A stretch of DNA of 43,346 bases from an uncultured Bacteroidales bacterium (GTDB taxonomy: Bacteria > Bacteroidota > Bacteroidia > Bacteroidales > ML635J-15): positions 1 through 43,346 of the forward strand of contig CALDKB010000043.1 of NCBI GenBank assembly GCA_937899245.1, read 5' to 3'. How positions within the stretch are numbered: the first letter of the stretch is position 1; each line of letters starts with the position of its first letter. Under the pieces are notes generated by a model. It ran no database searches. It was not told where the DNA came from and saw nothing but the letters and a program-made list of their open reading frames with translations. Shown one piece after another: positions 27,150 to 33,995 of this stretch. A program made the position numbers and the translations under genes.

Positions 27150-27290
27150 TACTATGATCCTGCCCTTCGATACTTCGACTACGCTTACTTCGACCCTTCG
27201 ACTCATTTCGACTTCGCTCAATGCATCGCAGGGAGCGAAGCTCAGGAAGCAGTTCAGGATGACCTAACGCAGAAACAAGTTCAGAAAATT
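27150..27290. repeat. Degenerate CTTCGACT / TTCAGGATGAC repeat tract
   Basis: Between the YkvA-like gene and the WYL gene are several imperfect CTTCGACT words and a TTCAGGATGAC word, the reverse of the CATCCTGAA element at 18.1 kb. Similar GAAGTA/CTTCG words appear at 42310-42380. Dispersed intergenic repeat; no gene supported. Confidence 0.5.
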
Positions 27291-27299
27291 CTGTTTTCC

Positions 27300-28193
27300 C
27301 TACTTATACAATTTGTACATTCCGCTTATCTGTCGCTTTATTTCTTTGCGGAATTTATCGGGAGCAAGCACCTCCACCATATCTTCCATCGAGAGCAGTT
27401 CCATCAAAAAATCGAAGGACGGAACCATGTAGTACGAAAAAATTGAATACTCATCTTTTGTTTCTGTTTCCTTCTGCGACGAATGCAGAGGAAGTGTGCG
27501 TATATGTCCGCGCTGCTCGTCGAGAACCTTGATTTTCACCAGTTCTGGTTTCTCTCCCCCACCGACAATACCATATAGCGGTTCAAAATATTCCTTTGCA
27601 TCGAAACTTTTGGGAACCTTGAATTTCTTGTCGGTACTGAGCATCGACATCACGCGGTCGAAAGCATAACATTTCAGTTTCTTGTCTTTTGAGTTCTTGC
27701 CAAACACATACCATCTCTGCTTGAAACATTTTATGCAATATGGCTGCAACCTGAATGTAAACGGCTTGTCGTCAAGAAATTTCTGGTAGGTAACTTCGAG
27801 TTCGGTATTTGCCCGCATAGCATCAACCACAGTCTTTACATATTGCTGTCCGCCAGGTATTTCATCAAACAGAATCCTGTCGCGCATATCCGAACATTCG
27901 AGCAGCAGGTTGTTTATCGACAATGAACTAAGGAGCCAGTTACGGAAACCTTCGAAATTTAGTTCTTCTTCGGCAATGTAGTAACCGCGAGCCTTGTCGT
28001 ACTGGATATCAATGCCAAACATATCGGCAATCGCATCCTTGTGATTGAAGAACGTGCGCTGTGCCAGTTTTGTTCCATCTTCGTTCAATGCGCTTCTGTT
28101 CCACTCGCGCTGTAAATCGTCGAACTGAATATATTTGTAACGCTGTATAGTGTCAATCAGCCACACATACCTATTGAAAAAATTTCTTGCCAT
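27300..28193 (-). CDS. WYL-domain transcriptional regulator
   Basis: 297 residues. The N-terminal winged-helix segment (about 5-75: LIDTIQRYKYIQFDDLQREW ... KARGYYI) is followed by a WYL domain (about 125-215) with CFKQRWYVFGKN at 156-167 and AFDRVMSM at 177-184, then a C-terminal WCX-like extension. WYL proteins are ligand- or nucleic-acid-sensing regulators that often control defence or stress loci. The gene is divergent from the 28401 gene across 207 bp, and both have the TTTGGCAAT-N9-TAnnTTTG promoter. Autoregulation plus control of the neighbour is a natural inference, not shown. Confidence 0.88.
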   Translation of the reverse strand: MARNFFNRYVWLIDTIQRYKYIQFDDLQREWNRSALNEDGTKLAQRTFFNHKDAIADMFGIDIQYDKARGYYIAEEELNFEGFRNWLLSSLSINNLLLECSDMRDRILFDEIPGGQQYVKTVVDAMRANTELEVTYQKFLDDKPFTFRLQPYCIKCFKQRWYVFGKNSKDKKLKCYAFDRVMSMLSTDKKFKVPKSFDAKEYFEPLYGIVGGGEKPELVKIKVLDEQRGHIRTLPLHSSQKETETKDEYSIFSYYMVPSFDFLMELLSMEDMVEVLAPDKFRKEIKRQISGMYKLYK

Positions 28194-28217
28194 ATTGTTT
28201 CTTCTTTAAATTCAGCG

Positions 28218-28243
28218 CAAAGGTAAAATACCGCATTGCCAAA
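28218..28243 (-). promoter_or_regulatory. Promoter element TTTGGCAAT-N9-TACCTTTG of the WYL gene
   Basis: On the minus strand TTTGGCAAT (28235-28243), nine bases, then TACCTTTG (28218-28225). The WYL start codon is 24 nt downstream. A TTG 20 bp before the -7 box may serve as a normal -33 box, making TTTGGCAAT an overlapping extra element. Confidence 0.6.
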
Positions 28244-28353
28244 AACAAGCAGTGTAAAAAGATTTTTTAATTGACAATTAACAATGGATAATGTACAATG
28301 GCTATTTTCGATAATGCACTGCGAAAATACAAAAAAATTCCTCACTGCCGAAC

Positions 28354-28379
28354 TTTGGCAATCTGCACCCCTACCTTTG
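28354..28379 (+). promoter_or_regulatory. Promoter element TTTGGCAAT-N9-TACCTTTG of the small-protein cluster
   Basis: TTTGGCAAT (28354-28362), nine bases, TACCTTTG (28372-28379), then 21 nt to the ATG at 28401. The same element, including flanks, is conserved at 5470-5495. No TTTG is visible at the normal -33 distance. Confidence 0.6.
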
Positions 28380-28400
28380 CTTCGAGAAAAACAAAGGACA

Positions 28401-28946
28401 ATGGTACGAATATTATTAGCAATATTGATAATTGGTGCGCTTGCAAGTCTGATTGCAATGGCGCTGAAAGGAAGAATCGTCTCCGCCGACAAGATTTACC
28501 GCCAGTCGCGCAAGGCATTGGCAGACGAAGGTTACCGCACCGAAAAGGTGGAGGGACTAAATTATATGTGGATTGGTAGCAACCCTGTGATTTATAGTAT
28601 CGACCCTATGGAAGACACCAACTTGCTGAGGTTGCGGTTTTATATTGTCGAGGAATTTGATGGACTCGAAGATGTGAACCGCGAAGGAATGGTCGTCATT
28701 GCCAACAATCTCAACCTTGAATATGGAATGTCGTTCTTCATCGACTTCGACGAACCTAACTCGATAAGCATGACCTACGAGGCGCGAATCCGCAACATCG
28801 ACGACTTTATGGCGGAAACAAAACGCTTCATTGAAATGCACAATGCCGCCGAAGATTATGTGAAACTATCGATGCCAGCACTTATGGAAGAGTTTTCTTT
28901 AGTGGTTGACAACGAAGGAATTGGATTTAAAATAGCGAAAGGATAG
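28401..28946 (+). CDS. Membrane-anchored protein with YbjN-like domain
   Basis: 181 residues from the ATG at 28401 (MVRILLAILIIGALASLIAMAL), which follows the promoter at normal distance. The upstream extension to 28284 precedes that promoter and is rejected. Residues 1-21 form one membrane helix. The cytoplasmic or periplasmic body (about 30-175) has the alternating beta/alpha pattern (LLRLRFYIVEEFDGLEDVN ... GMSFFIDFDEPNSISMTYEAR) of YbjN/type III chaperone-like folds; this similarity is tentative. A truncated paralogue is at 5305-5445. First gene of a cluster of small unknown proteins. Confidence 0.7.
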   Translation: MVRILLAILIIGALASLIAMALKGRIVSADKIYRQSRKALADEGYRTEKVEGLNYMWIGSNPVIYSIDPMEDTNLLRLRFYIVEEFDGLEDVNREGMVVIANNLNLEYGMSFFIDFDEPNSISMTYEARIRNIDDFMAETKRFIEMHNAAEDYVKLSMPALMEEFSLVVDNEGIGFKIAKG

Positions 28947-28980
28947 TTAACTTATTAATAACCATTTAAAAACTAATGTT

Positions 28981-29109
28981 ATGATTAAAGATTTTGAGTA
29001 TGGTCCATACGATGAGGACGATTATGATGATGATTTTGAAACTGGGTATGTAATTGGTTCGCTTATCGGCGAAGCTCTTGGAAGTTTGTTCGGTGATGAC
29101 GATGATTAA
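28981..29109 (+). CDS. 42-aa acidic glycine-rich small protein
   Basis: Begins MIKDFEYGPYDEDDYDDDF and ends with a four-Asp tail; the middle (TGYVIGSLIGEALGSLFG) is a glycine-zipper-like hydrophobic stretch. It lies 34 bp after the 28401 gene. Its near-identical paralogue at 5136-5264 shares the leader and the order of genes. Strong conservation of the two copies, with substitutions mostly conservative (I/V, L/A, D/E), supports translation. Function unknown; the shape resembles small membrane-active or self-associating peptides. Confidence 0.75.
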   Translation: MIKDFEYGPYDEDDYDDDFETGYVIGSLIGEALGSLFGDDDD

Positions 29110-29124
29110 TTTAAGCGGATTGTT

Positions 29125-29325
29125 ATGGAAAAGAATTTAGAAAAAAGAGAGAATTACGACTTGACGAAAGGAAAGTTCCCCGAAGAATTGAAACCTTTTG
29201 AGAAAGGAGTAGGTCCAGCGGTTGCCGTTGGCAAGGCAGCAGGCAATTTTGTGTCGGACCTTATCGACGGCATAGTTGACCTATTTTGCGATGATGACAA
29301 AGAAAGCAATGAAGTAAACAGTTAG
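29125..29325 (+). CDS. 66-aa small protein with hydrophobic core and acidic tail
   Basis: Charged N-terminus (MEKNLEKRENYDLTKGKF), then a glycine/alanine-spaced hydrophobic segment at about 30-54 (GPAVAVGKAAGNFVSDLIDG) and an acidic tail (CDDDKESNE). It begins 15 bp after the 42-aa gene and 24 bp before the 219-aa gene, all on one strand. The general plan (helix plus acidic end) echoes the 42-aa protein, so both may act together. Not recognised as a named family. Confidence 0.65.
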   Translation: MEKNLEKRENYDLTKGKFPEELKPFEKGVGPAVAVGKAAGNFVSDLIDGIVDLFCDDDKESNEVNS

Positions 29326-29349
29326 TAATTAACATTAAACAAATTTAGT

Positions 29350-30009
29350 ATGGGCAATAGATTAGAACCGATAAGAAAAATTTTGCAGGACTATTCGCTG
29401 CAGCAAATTGAGGAACAGATAATACATTATAGAAATTGTCCCTTAAATGTTGAAAGTGAAACAATTACTTCGTTTATGCAAATGCGAAAGGACATAATCA
29501 ACCATAATGTGCTTCAGCATCAGGAGGAGATTCTGCCCGACATAATTGCCTACAACGACGCACTGATTGAGGCATTGCGGATAACTTACGAAAAATATCA
29601 CATTGTTTACGAAGCCAACAAAGCCCTTGGCGAAGACATAGAAGTCCATGGTAAGTGCCTTTTAGGTAAAGACTACCCTAAACTGCATCCGCTGCAAGAT
29701 AGCGACCGCGATGAACTTTGGTGGGCATTGTGGGATTCTCAATATGCTGGTTGGGATAGTTGCGTGGCTGGTTGGGTGGTAAGTCCATACGATAGTTTCG
29801 ACGTTTTCATAGGCAAGCGTAGTCGTTGTAAACATGACTCGGATATTTGGACGAAGAATTGGAACGCAGGTCTCGATGAAGAACTTACCAAGAATTTGCA
29901 CTTGACCCTCCCGTTTAGTCAAATATTCCTGAAAAGCAATTTTGCCATAACCGATTTCATCTATTGCCGTGACTTTTATCACGAAATTACTGTAAAGATA
30001 AATTATTGA
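29350..30009 (+). CDS. Hypothetical protein, 219 aa
   Basis: Soluble-looking protein without signal or membrane helices. The N-terminal half is helical and charged (LQDYSLQQIEEQIIHYRNCP ...). The C-terminal half is rich in Trp and aromatics (DELWWALWDSQYAGWDS, WTKNWNAGLDEEL). I do not recognise the family. Fourth gene of the same-strand cluster beginning at 28401, with 24 bp to the preceding gene and 35 bp to the next, so co-transcription is likely. Confidence 0.7.
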   Translation: MGNRLEPIRKILQDYSLQQIEEQIIHYRNCPLNVESETITSFMQMRKDIINHNVLQHQEEILPDIIAYNDALIEALRITYEKYHIVYEANKALGEDIEVHGKCLLGKDYPKLHPLQDSDRDELWWALWDSQYAGWDSCVAGWVVSPYDSFDVFIGKRSRCKHDSDIWTKNWNAGLDEELTKNLHLTLPFSQIFLKSNFAITDFIYCRDFYHEITVKINY

Positions 30010-30044
30010 ATAACAAGAGTATAAACATTTAAACTTAATTGAAA

Positions 30045-30395
30045 ATGAAAAAGTTATTAGTATTACTGATGTTCGTGGCAATATGTGCCACAGCATTCTC
30101 GCAAAGTATTTCACACATCGAGAATAAAAACCACTTCTACCGCATCTACAACGAAAAAAATGTGGAGGTTAAAGCCGTTGGCGACTATGTTGGAACTTTG
30201 GTAGGACATGGCAGCAAGTTCTTCATCGTGGTAAAGAACGGGTTCTACGACCTGTATGACATGCAAGGTCACAAGTATAAATCAATTTCCACTACAGTGG
30301 GCGATATTGTTTCCGTTTCGGGCGACACCTTCGTCGTGAGGAAGAACGGATATACTACTGTTTACAACAGCAAGGGAGAGAAAATAAAACAATAA
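30045..30395 (+). CDS. Exported 116-aa beta-rich protein with two short repeats
   Basis: From the ATG at 30045 (an upstream TTG adds two residues). The Sec signal MKKLLVLLMFVAICATAFSQ is followed by a small beta protein. Two related segments, FFIVVKNGFYDLYDMQGHKYKSI and FVVRKNGYTTVYNSKGEKIKQ, suggest WG-repeat-like or similar beta hairpins. Probably periplasmic. It is the only clearly exported member of the 28.4-30.6 kb cluster. Function unknown. Confidence 0.75.
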   Translation: MKKLLVLLMFVAICATAFSQSISHIENKNHFYRIYNEKNVEVKAVGDYVGTLVGHGSKFFIVVKNGFYDLYDMQGHKYKSISTTVGDIVSVSGDTFVVRKNGYTTVYNSKGEKIKQ

Positions 30396-30414
30396 CGATT
30401 AAAAACATTTGAAT

Positions 30415-30573
30415 ATGAGTTCTGATTTCATTAAAGCCGGTCTAAAGGCACTGGCAGCAATAGCAGCGGTGGTTGCAGGCGGCACGCTTGCCAAGAAAGC
30501 CCACGAAGATTACAAGCGAGGCAAGGAATTGCAAGAAAGCAGTAGCAAAAAGACGGAAAAGATAACAGCGTAG
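30415..30573 (+). CDS. 52-aa small protein with Ala-rich helix and charged tail
   Basis: Begins MSSDFIKAGLKALAAIAAVVAGG, a hydrophobic Ala/Gly helix with GxxxG-like spacing. A lysine/serine-rich hydrophilic tail (EDYKRGKELQESSSKK) follows. It starts 19 bp after the exported protein gene, closing the cluster. The frame is short, but the position, same strand and coherent hydrophobic/charged architecture support a real gene. A membrane-inserting peptide is possible; no family recognised. Confidence 0.6.
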   Translation: MSSDFIKAGLKALAAIAAVVAGGTLAKKAHEDYKRGKELQESSSKKTEKITA

Positions 30574-30699
30574 GGGCTTCGCCCGTTTCAATGGCTAAAG
30601 CCGTTTCTGTTGAGACGCGCCATGGCACGTCTTTACAATGGCTACGCTGATTTGATGGCTAAAGAAGACCTGTCTAGGCAGGCTGGGCTGTTCGACTGT

Positions 30700-30920
30700 T
30701 AGCCTATGAGACTGCTGTTCAAACATTTGTTTTTCTCAGTTGCCACATGGCAACGGCAGTCCACAAAAGCGGTATGCCATAGCTTCGTTGCAAGGTTGGA
30801 AGATTTTGGAAATAGTTTCGGTAATCGGTAATGGAGCGTGGCATACTGGTGGACTGTAAAGAAAGAAAAATTACAACTTATCGCAACCGCTGTTGCGGTA
30901 ATGTGGGTTGCGATTGCTGG
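30700..30920 (+). repeat. Multi-hairpin repeat element B
   Basis: Three inverted repeats in a row: GTTGCCA-CA-TGGCAAC (30739-30754); CAGTCCAC...GTATGCCA paired with TGGCATAC...GTGGACTG (30757-30779 / 30839-30856, about 60-nt loop); and ATCGCAACC / GGTTGCGAT (30880-30888 / 30906-30914), which competes with ACCGC/GCGGT. A 41-codon ORF (30706-30831, MRLLFKHLFF...) overlaps it. Pieces recur at 4980-5035 (minus). The rest of the gap 30574-31063 shows only low-complexity GTTAG/AGACTG words. Confidence 0.7.
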
Positions 30921-31063
30921 TAAGATGTTGTAAAACAATATGTTTCTATACTCAAGGTTTATTGACTACAAAAAATCTTCAAATCTTTTAGTGACTTGCG
31001 ATATAATTCTTTCAGAATAACACCTCTGTTTCTTTCCTGCATAAGGAAAACTCTAATTTGTTT

Positions 31064-31744
31064 TTACACGAACGCTTTCAGCTCTTCGGCAAATCTATTA
31101 AATGTGAATCCAATGCTTCTCAATCCCTCGGCTATTTTGTTGTATTCCTCCGATGTGAAGTTCTTTTCTCCATATTTTCTGCGGTTGAACCAGTCGGACC
31201 TTTTGTGCAAAATCTCTCTAATTATATAGTCCCAATCCACTGTATTTACGGTTCTTGCATAAATATCGCGCAGAGCCACAAGTTTATCTTTGATTGAAAT
31301 TTTATATTCTATCGGATCCAACTGTTCATGCAGTTGCTTCCAATCCTTTTTCGCTGCGACATTGCAATTTGGATTCTTCTTCAGTGATTCGACTGTTAAT
31401 TTTTGCAGTTTCAACCTCAAAGGTTTACTTTGCCGTTCCAGCTCGTTTATTTCTGCTTGTTCCTCTGGGCTTAATACTGCACCTTTAATGTGAGCACATT
31501 CTATTTCTTCGGCACATTCAAGAACCAAACGCCCATATTTATTCATGGACGACACGATTTTTTCGAACTGCAATTTCGTGAATCCGCCTGTTTTCCTGCC
31601 GCTTATCTCGTGACTAAGCTTGTCTAGAAAAATGTCAGGTTTATTTGGTGAAACTATATTAATTAAAGCTGGTTCAAAATAGGATTTACCTTTAAGAGTG
31701 TCAATCGCTTCCTGTAAAATTTCTCCTCTATTCCTTGTTTCCAT
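31064..31744 (-). CDS. DUF5053-like protein
   Basis: 226 residues from the ATG at 31744 (METRNRGEILQ). The body is helical and strongly charged, with a central coiled-coil-prone stretch (SPEEQAEINELERQSKPLRLKLQKL). The C-terminus (VNTVDWDYIIREILHKRSDWFNRRKYGEKNFTSEEYNKIAEGL) matches the pattern of the Bacteroidales DUF5053 family, where a V-x-W-x-Y-I...W...R segment precedes an FT-x-EE helix. Biochemical role unknown. It lies 60 bp after the 121-aa gene on the same strand. The family call is from memory of the motif, not from a search. Confidence 0.65.
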   Translation of the reverse strand: METRNRGEILQEAIDTLKGKSYFEPALINIVSPNKPDIFLDKLSHEISGRKTGGFTKLQFEKIVSSMNKYGRLVLECAEEIECAHIKGAVLSPEEQAEINELERQSKPLRLKLQKLTVESLKKNPNCNVAAKKDWKQLHEQLDPIEYKISIKDKLVALRDIYARTVNTVDWDYIIREILHKRSDWFNRRKYGEKNFTSEEYNKIAEGLRSIGFTFNRFAEELKAFV

Positions 31745-31768
31745 TAGAAATAATTTTAATATCGTTGT

Positions 31769-31807
31769 TGTCCGCCACTCAGTCAAGAATTGACGGACAT
31801 TTTTTTA
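31769..31807 (+). terminator. Plus-directed hairpin with T-run (possible antisense terminator)
   Basis: TGTCCG / CGGACA (31769-31774 / 31794-31799) followed on plus by seven or eight T. No plus-strand gene precedes it between 30573 and here, so if active it would end a transcript antisense to the DUF5053-like gene. The stem is only 6 bp, so this is a weak call. Confidence 0.3.
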
Positions 31808-32116
31808 GTTTACACTTTCGCAGGTTTTGCAAATTCCAATAATGTTATTTAAAAATCCTCCAATTTCTGTCATGCAATTGCGAATGAAATTTTGCATTCC
31901 TCTTTTGCCATAACACTCCTTTGCAATGTTAAGCTTTTGCATAGCCTTTAGCGCATCGGATTCGATATTGGCAATCGGATTATATTGCTGGCATTTGCCA
32001 TAACAATAATTCCGATTTTGTTTTTTACTAAAAGCAATCGTCCATTGAATCAATGAAGAATGCTTATTTTTAAACATATATATATCTGTCCTCATCCCAT
32101 ATACGCGACATTGCAT
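31805..32116 (-). CDS. Hypothetical cysteine-containing protein
   Basis: About 100 residues with scattered cysteines (CYGKCQQY, KECYGK, CKTCESVN) and a short hydrophobic stretch near the end (IGGFLNNIIGIC). The frame is open to 32170, but a -7 box TACTTTTG (32138-32145, minus; TTG 18 bp further upstream) lies inside that extension. I therefore start at the ATG at 32116, and the ATG at 32095 is equally possible. No family recognised. The next gene downstream on the same strand is the DUF5053-like gene. Confidence 0.45.
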   Translation of the reverse strand: MQCRVYGMRTDIYMFKNKHSSLIQWTIAFSKKQNRNYCYGKCQQYNPIANIESDALKAMQKLNIAKECYGKRGMQNFIRNCMTEIGGFLNNIIGICKTCESVN

Positions 32117-32394
32117 ATATTTTGTAGGACATCGGCACAAAAGTACAATTTCTTTTTGATGTCCAAGCATTGTAACTCGTTTATTTTCAATAATTTTTAG
32201 TAAAACTTTTTCATAGGGCTGAAAGCCTTATATTATTTGGGGTGCAGGAGAAAATTCTGATGGCTAACGGTCGAACAGGCTTACAGGCTTATAGGCTAAC
32301 AGTCTAACAGTCAGACAGACAGACTGCAAGACTGGTCTTCTGCAAGACAATTAAAAAAATCGTAAATCGTACTTCGTAAATCGTAAATTATCTT

Positions 32395-32600
32395 TATCTT
32401 TGAGGAAAATATAAAGAGTGCGTTTTGGCGTGCTTTGCCGATTGGAAGAAGTCTGGAAGCTTTTTACGAGTAATCGCGCAGAGAGTCCGAAAACCGTACG
32501 CGACCTATCATGGGCGTGGACTGCTTTCTTCTTTTTGCGATTACAGGTTTTCCAGAGCCTTTCCAACCGAAATGAAAGAGAGTTGGAACACGCTCATTTT
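32395..32600 (+). repeat. Long imperfect hairpin element C with upstream -7 box
   Basis: TATCTTTG (32395-32402) fits the -7 consensus. It is followed by a long inverted repeat whose arms are 32440-32477 and 32537-32568 (shared words GATTGGAA/TTCCAACC, TCTGGAA/TTCCAGA, TAATCGC/GCGATTA) around a 60-nt centre containing ATGGGCGTGGACTG. A related, decayed copy is at 4870-4960 (minus). It sits in the probable leader of the operon starting at 32695. Short ORFs cross it. The rest of the gap 32171-32394 holds CAGTC/GACAG words and CGTAAAT repeats. Confidence 0.65.
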
Positions 32601-32694
32601 TATAGAAGAACGAATGATTACGAAAAGCAGAAATATAAACGGAGTTGCCGAAAAGCCGAGAAAGTGAGTAGGGGAATTAAAAAATTAAATTACG

Positions 32695-33135
32695 ATGGCA
32701 GCAAAAAAAGACAAACTTCCCAAAAATACTTCCCCCAAAGAGGTATTAAAAGCGACTTTATTTAAAACTGATGGAAACATAAAAATACTGATTGTTTCCG
32801 AGACCGATTACTCAAATATACTTTCCAATAGTTCTAAATTATTCAATAGCCATATTGAATCTATGGGTGTATTTGAGACTAAACGCATTGATGATTTATT
32901 GGAATTATTGAAACCAGATGTACTTTTAAGCGAAACGGGAAACGATCTTAACCTTAAAGCAATTAAATCATCAGAATTATCAGACGAAATCATTGGCGTG
33001 CAGCTTGTTAACTACAACGGAAATCTAATATTATGGTATGAAGACATAGATGATATAAAATTAAAGTCTTATTTGACATTATCTTTGCTAATAAACCATC
33101 CATACGAAATAAAGAATAAATTAGGCATAGACTAA
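32695..33135 (+). CDS. Hypothetical protein, first gene of the FRG operon
   Basis: 146 residues with a lysine-rich N-terminus (MAAKKDKLPKNTSPKEVLKATLFK). An alpha/beta core follows with alternating strands and helices (ILIVSETDYSNIL, DDLLELLKPDVLLSE, IIGVQLVNYNGNLILWYEDID). No family recognised. Its stop codon overlaps the FRG start (TAATG), so the two are translationally coupled and probably work as a pair. Base composition is visibly more AT-rich than in the housekeeping genes, which hints at transfer. Confidence 0.75.
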   Translation: MAAKKDKLPKNTSPKEVLKATLFKTDGNIKILIVSETDYSNILSNSSKLFNSHIESMGVFETKRIDDLLELLKPDVLLSETGNDLNLKAIKSSELSDEIIGVQLVNYNGNLILWYEDIDDIKLKSYLTLSLLINHPYEIKNKLGID

Positions 33136-33986
33136 TGAACGAAATCAATAACATATTATCCACTTTAGGCAGAAAAGTCACTAATAATAGCAAGGGCAAT
33201 GAAATATATTATCGTGGTTTTATAAACTGCACATGGAAAGATGAGCCAGCAATATATAGAGGCCACTTGGAAAGAGAAAACCTATTTGTAGAAAAGGCAG
33301 TGTGCAATTATCCCGATGAATTTTCCAATGCCCATACGATAGACATTTTAACTCAACTGCAGCATTATGGATGTCCGACCCGTATGCTCGATGTTACTTC
33401 AAACTTTTTGGTGGCATTATTCTTTGCTTGCGGCGGTTTGGAACAAGTAGTTGACAAAAAGGCTTTAGAGGAAAATGAATACACAGATGGTTTAATCAGA
33501 ATTTACAAAGTAGGAAAGGACAAAATCAAGTCGATAGATAGCGAAACTGTTACACTAATTGCCAATATCTCAAGGTTAGAATATACAGGCAAAACTTTCG
33601 GCGAACTTCCTTGGAAATGTGAACGCGATTTAGGCGTATGGCAAACAGATGATGACCTTGTTGTACAAAATGCTAAGGATGTAAATAGTGTGATATTTGT
33701 AAAAACACGGCAGAATAATCCTCGCGTTCGTGCACAATTTGGCAGTTTCTTTCTTTTCGGCGGATTAGATGGAATTAAAGGAATTGAATGCGCCCATTGT
33801 CTGCGAAGTCGAAAAGTTACAAAAAAGAGATTGGATTTGCCAAAAGATTATGTAATGGATGAAATAAAAATACCAGCAAACTATAAAGAGAAAATTCGTA
33901 ATGATTTAAAAACTTATTTTGGAATTTCTTATCAGACATTATGTCCTGAAAAACAAGATTTTATAAAAACAATTGTAAATTATTAA
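33135..33986 (+). CDS. FRG-domain protein
   Basis: 283 residues. The FRG domain (PF08867) is recognisable from IYYRGF (YRG at 26-28) and the hallmark segment LTQLQHYGCPTRMLDVTSNFLVALFFAC at about 73-99, where LQHYGxPTRxLDxTxNxxVALxFA is the family pattern. FRG proteins are frequent in phage, toxin-antitoxin and defence neighbourhoods; their chemistry is not settled. The start overlaps the upstream stop by one base, and the Sel1-repeat gene follows after 9 bp. AT-rich like its neighbours. Confidence 0.9.
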   Translation: MNEINNILSTLGRKVTNNSKGNEIYYRGFINCTWKDEPAIYRGHLERENLFVEKAVCNYPDEFSNAHTIDILTQLQHYGCPTRMLDVTSNFLVALFFACGGLEQVVDKKALEENEYTDGLIRIYKVGKDKIKSIDSETVTLIANISRLEYTGKTFGELPWKCERDLGVWQTDDDLVVQNAKDVNSVIFVKTRQNNPRVRAQFGSFFLFGGLDGIKGIECAHCLRSRKVTKKRLDLPKDYVMDEIKIPANYKEKIRNDLKTYFGISYQTLCPEKQDFIKTIVNY

Positions 33987-33995
33987 AAGTATATT

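Noticed and set aside
28354..28379. Sigma-54 promoter reading of TTTGGCAAT...TTTGC
   Set aside because: GG-to-GC spacing is about 22 bp instead of 10, and the downstream box fits the normal Bacteroidota -7 element.
28284..28400. N-terminal extension of the 28401 protein
   Set aside because: It would begin upstream of the promoter box and adds 39 residues without hydrophobic signal; the ATG at 28401 starts a clean membrane helix.
30699..30938. 79-codon minus-strand frame across hairpin element B
   Set aside because: It spans inverted repeats, so both strands are open by symmetry; no promoter or leader on that strand.
32418..32765. Overlapping plus-strand frames across hairpin element C
   Set aside because: Inverted-repeat arms dominate the translation and one frame runs into the 32695 gene out of phase; kept only as an alternative reading of the element.
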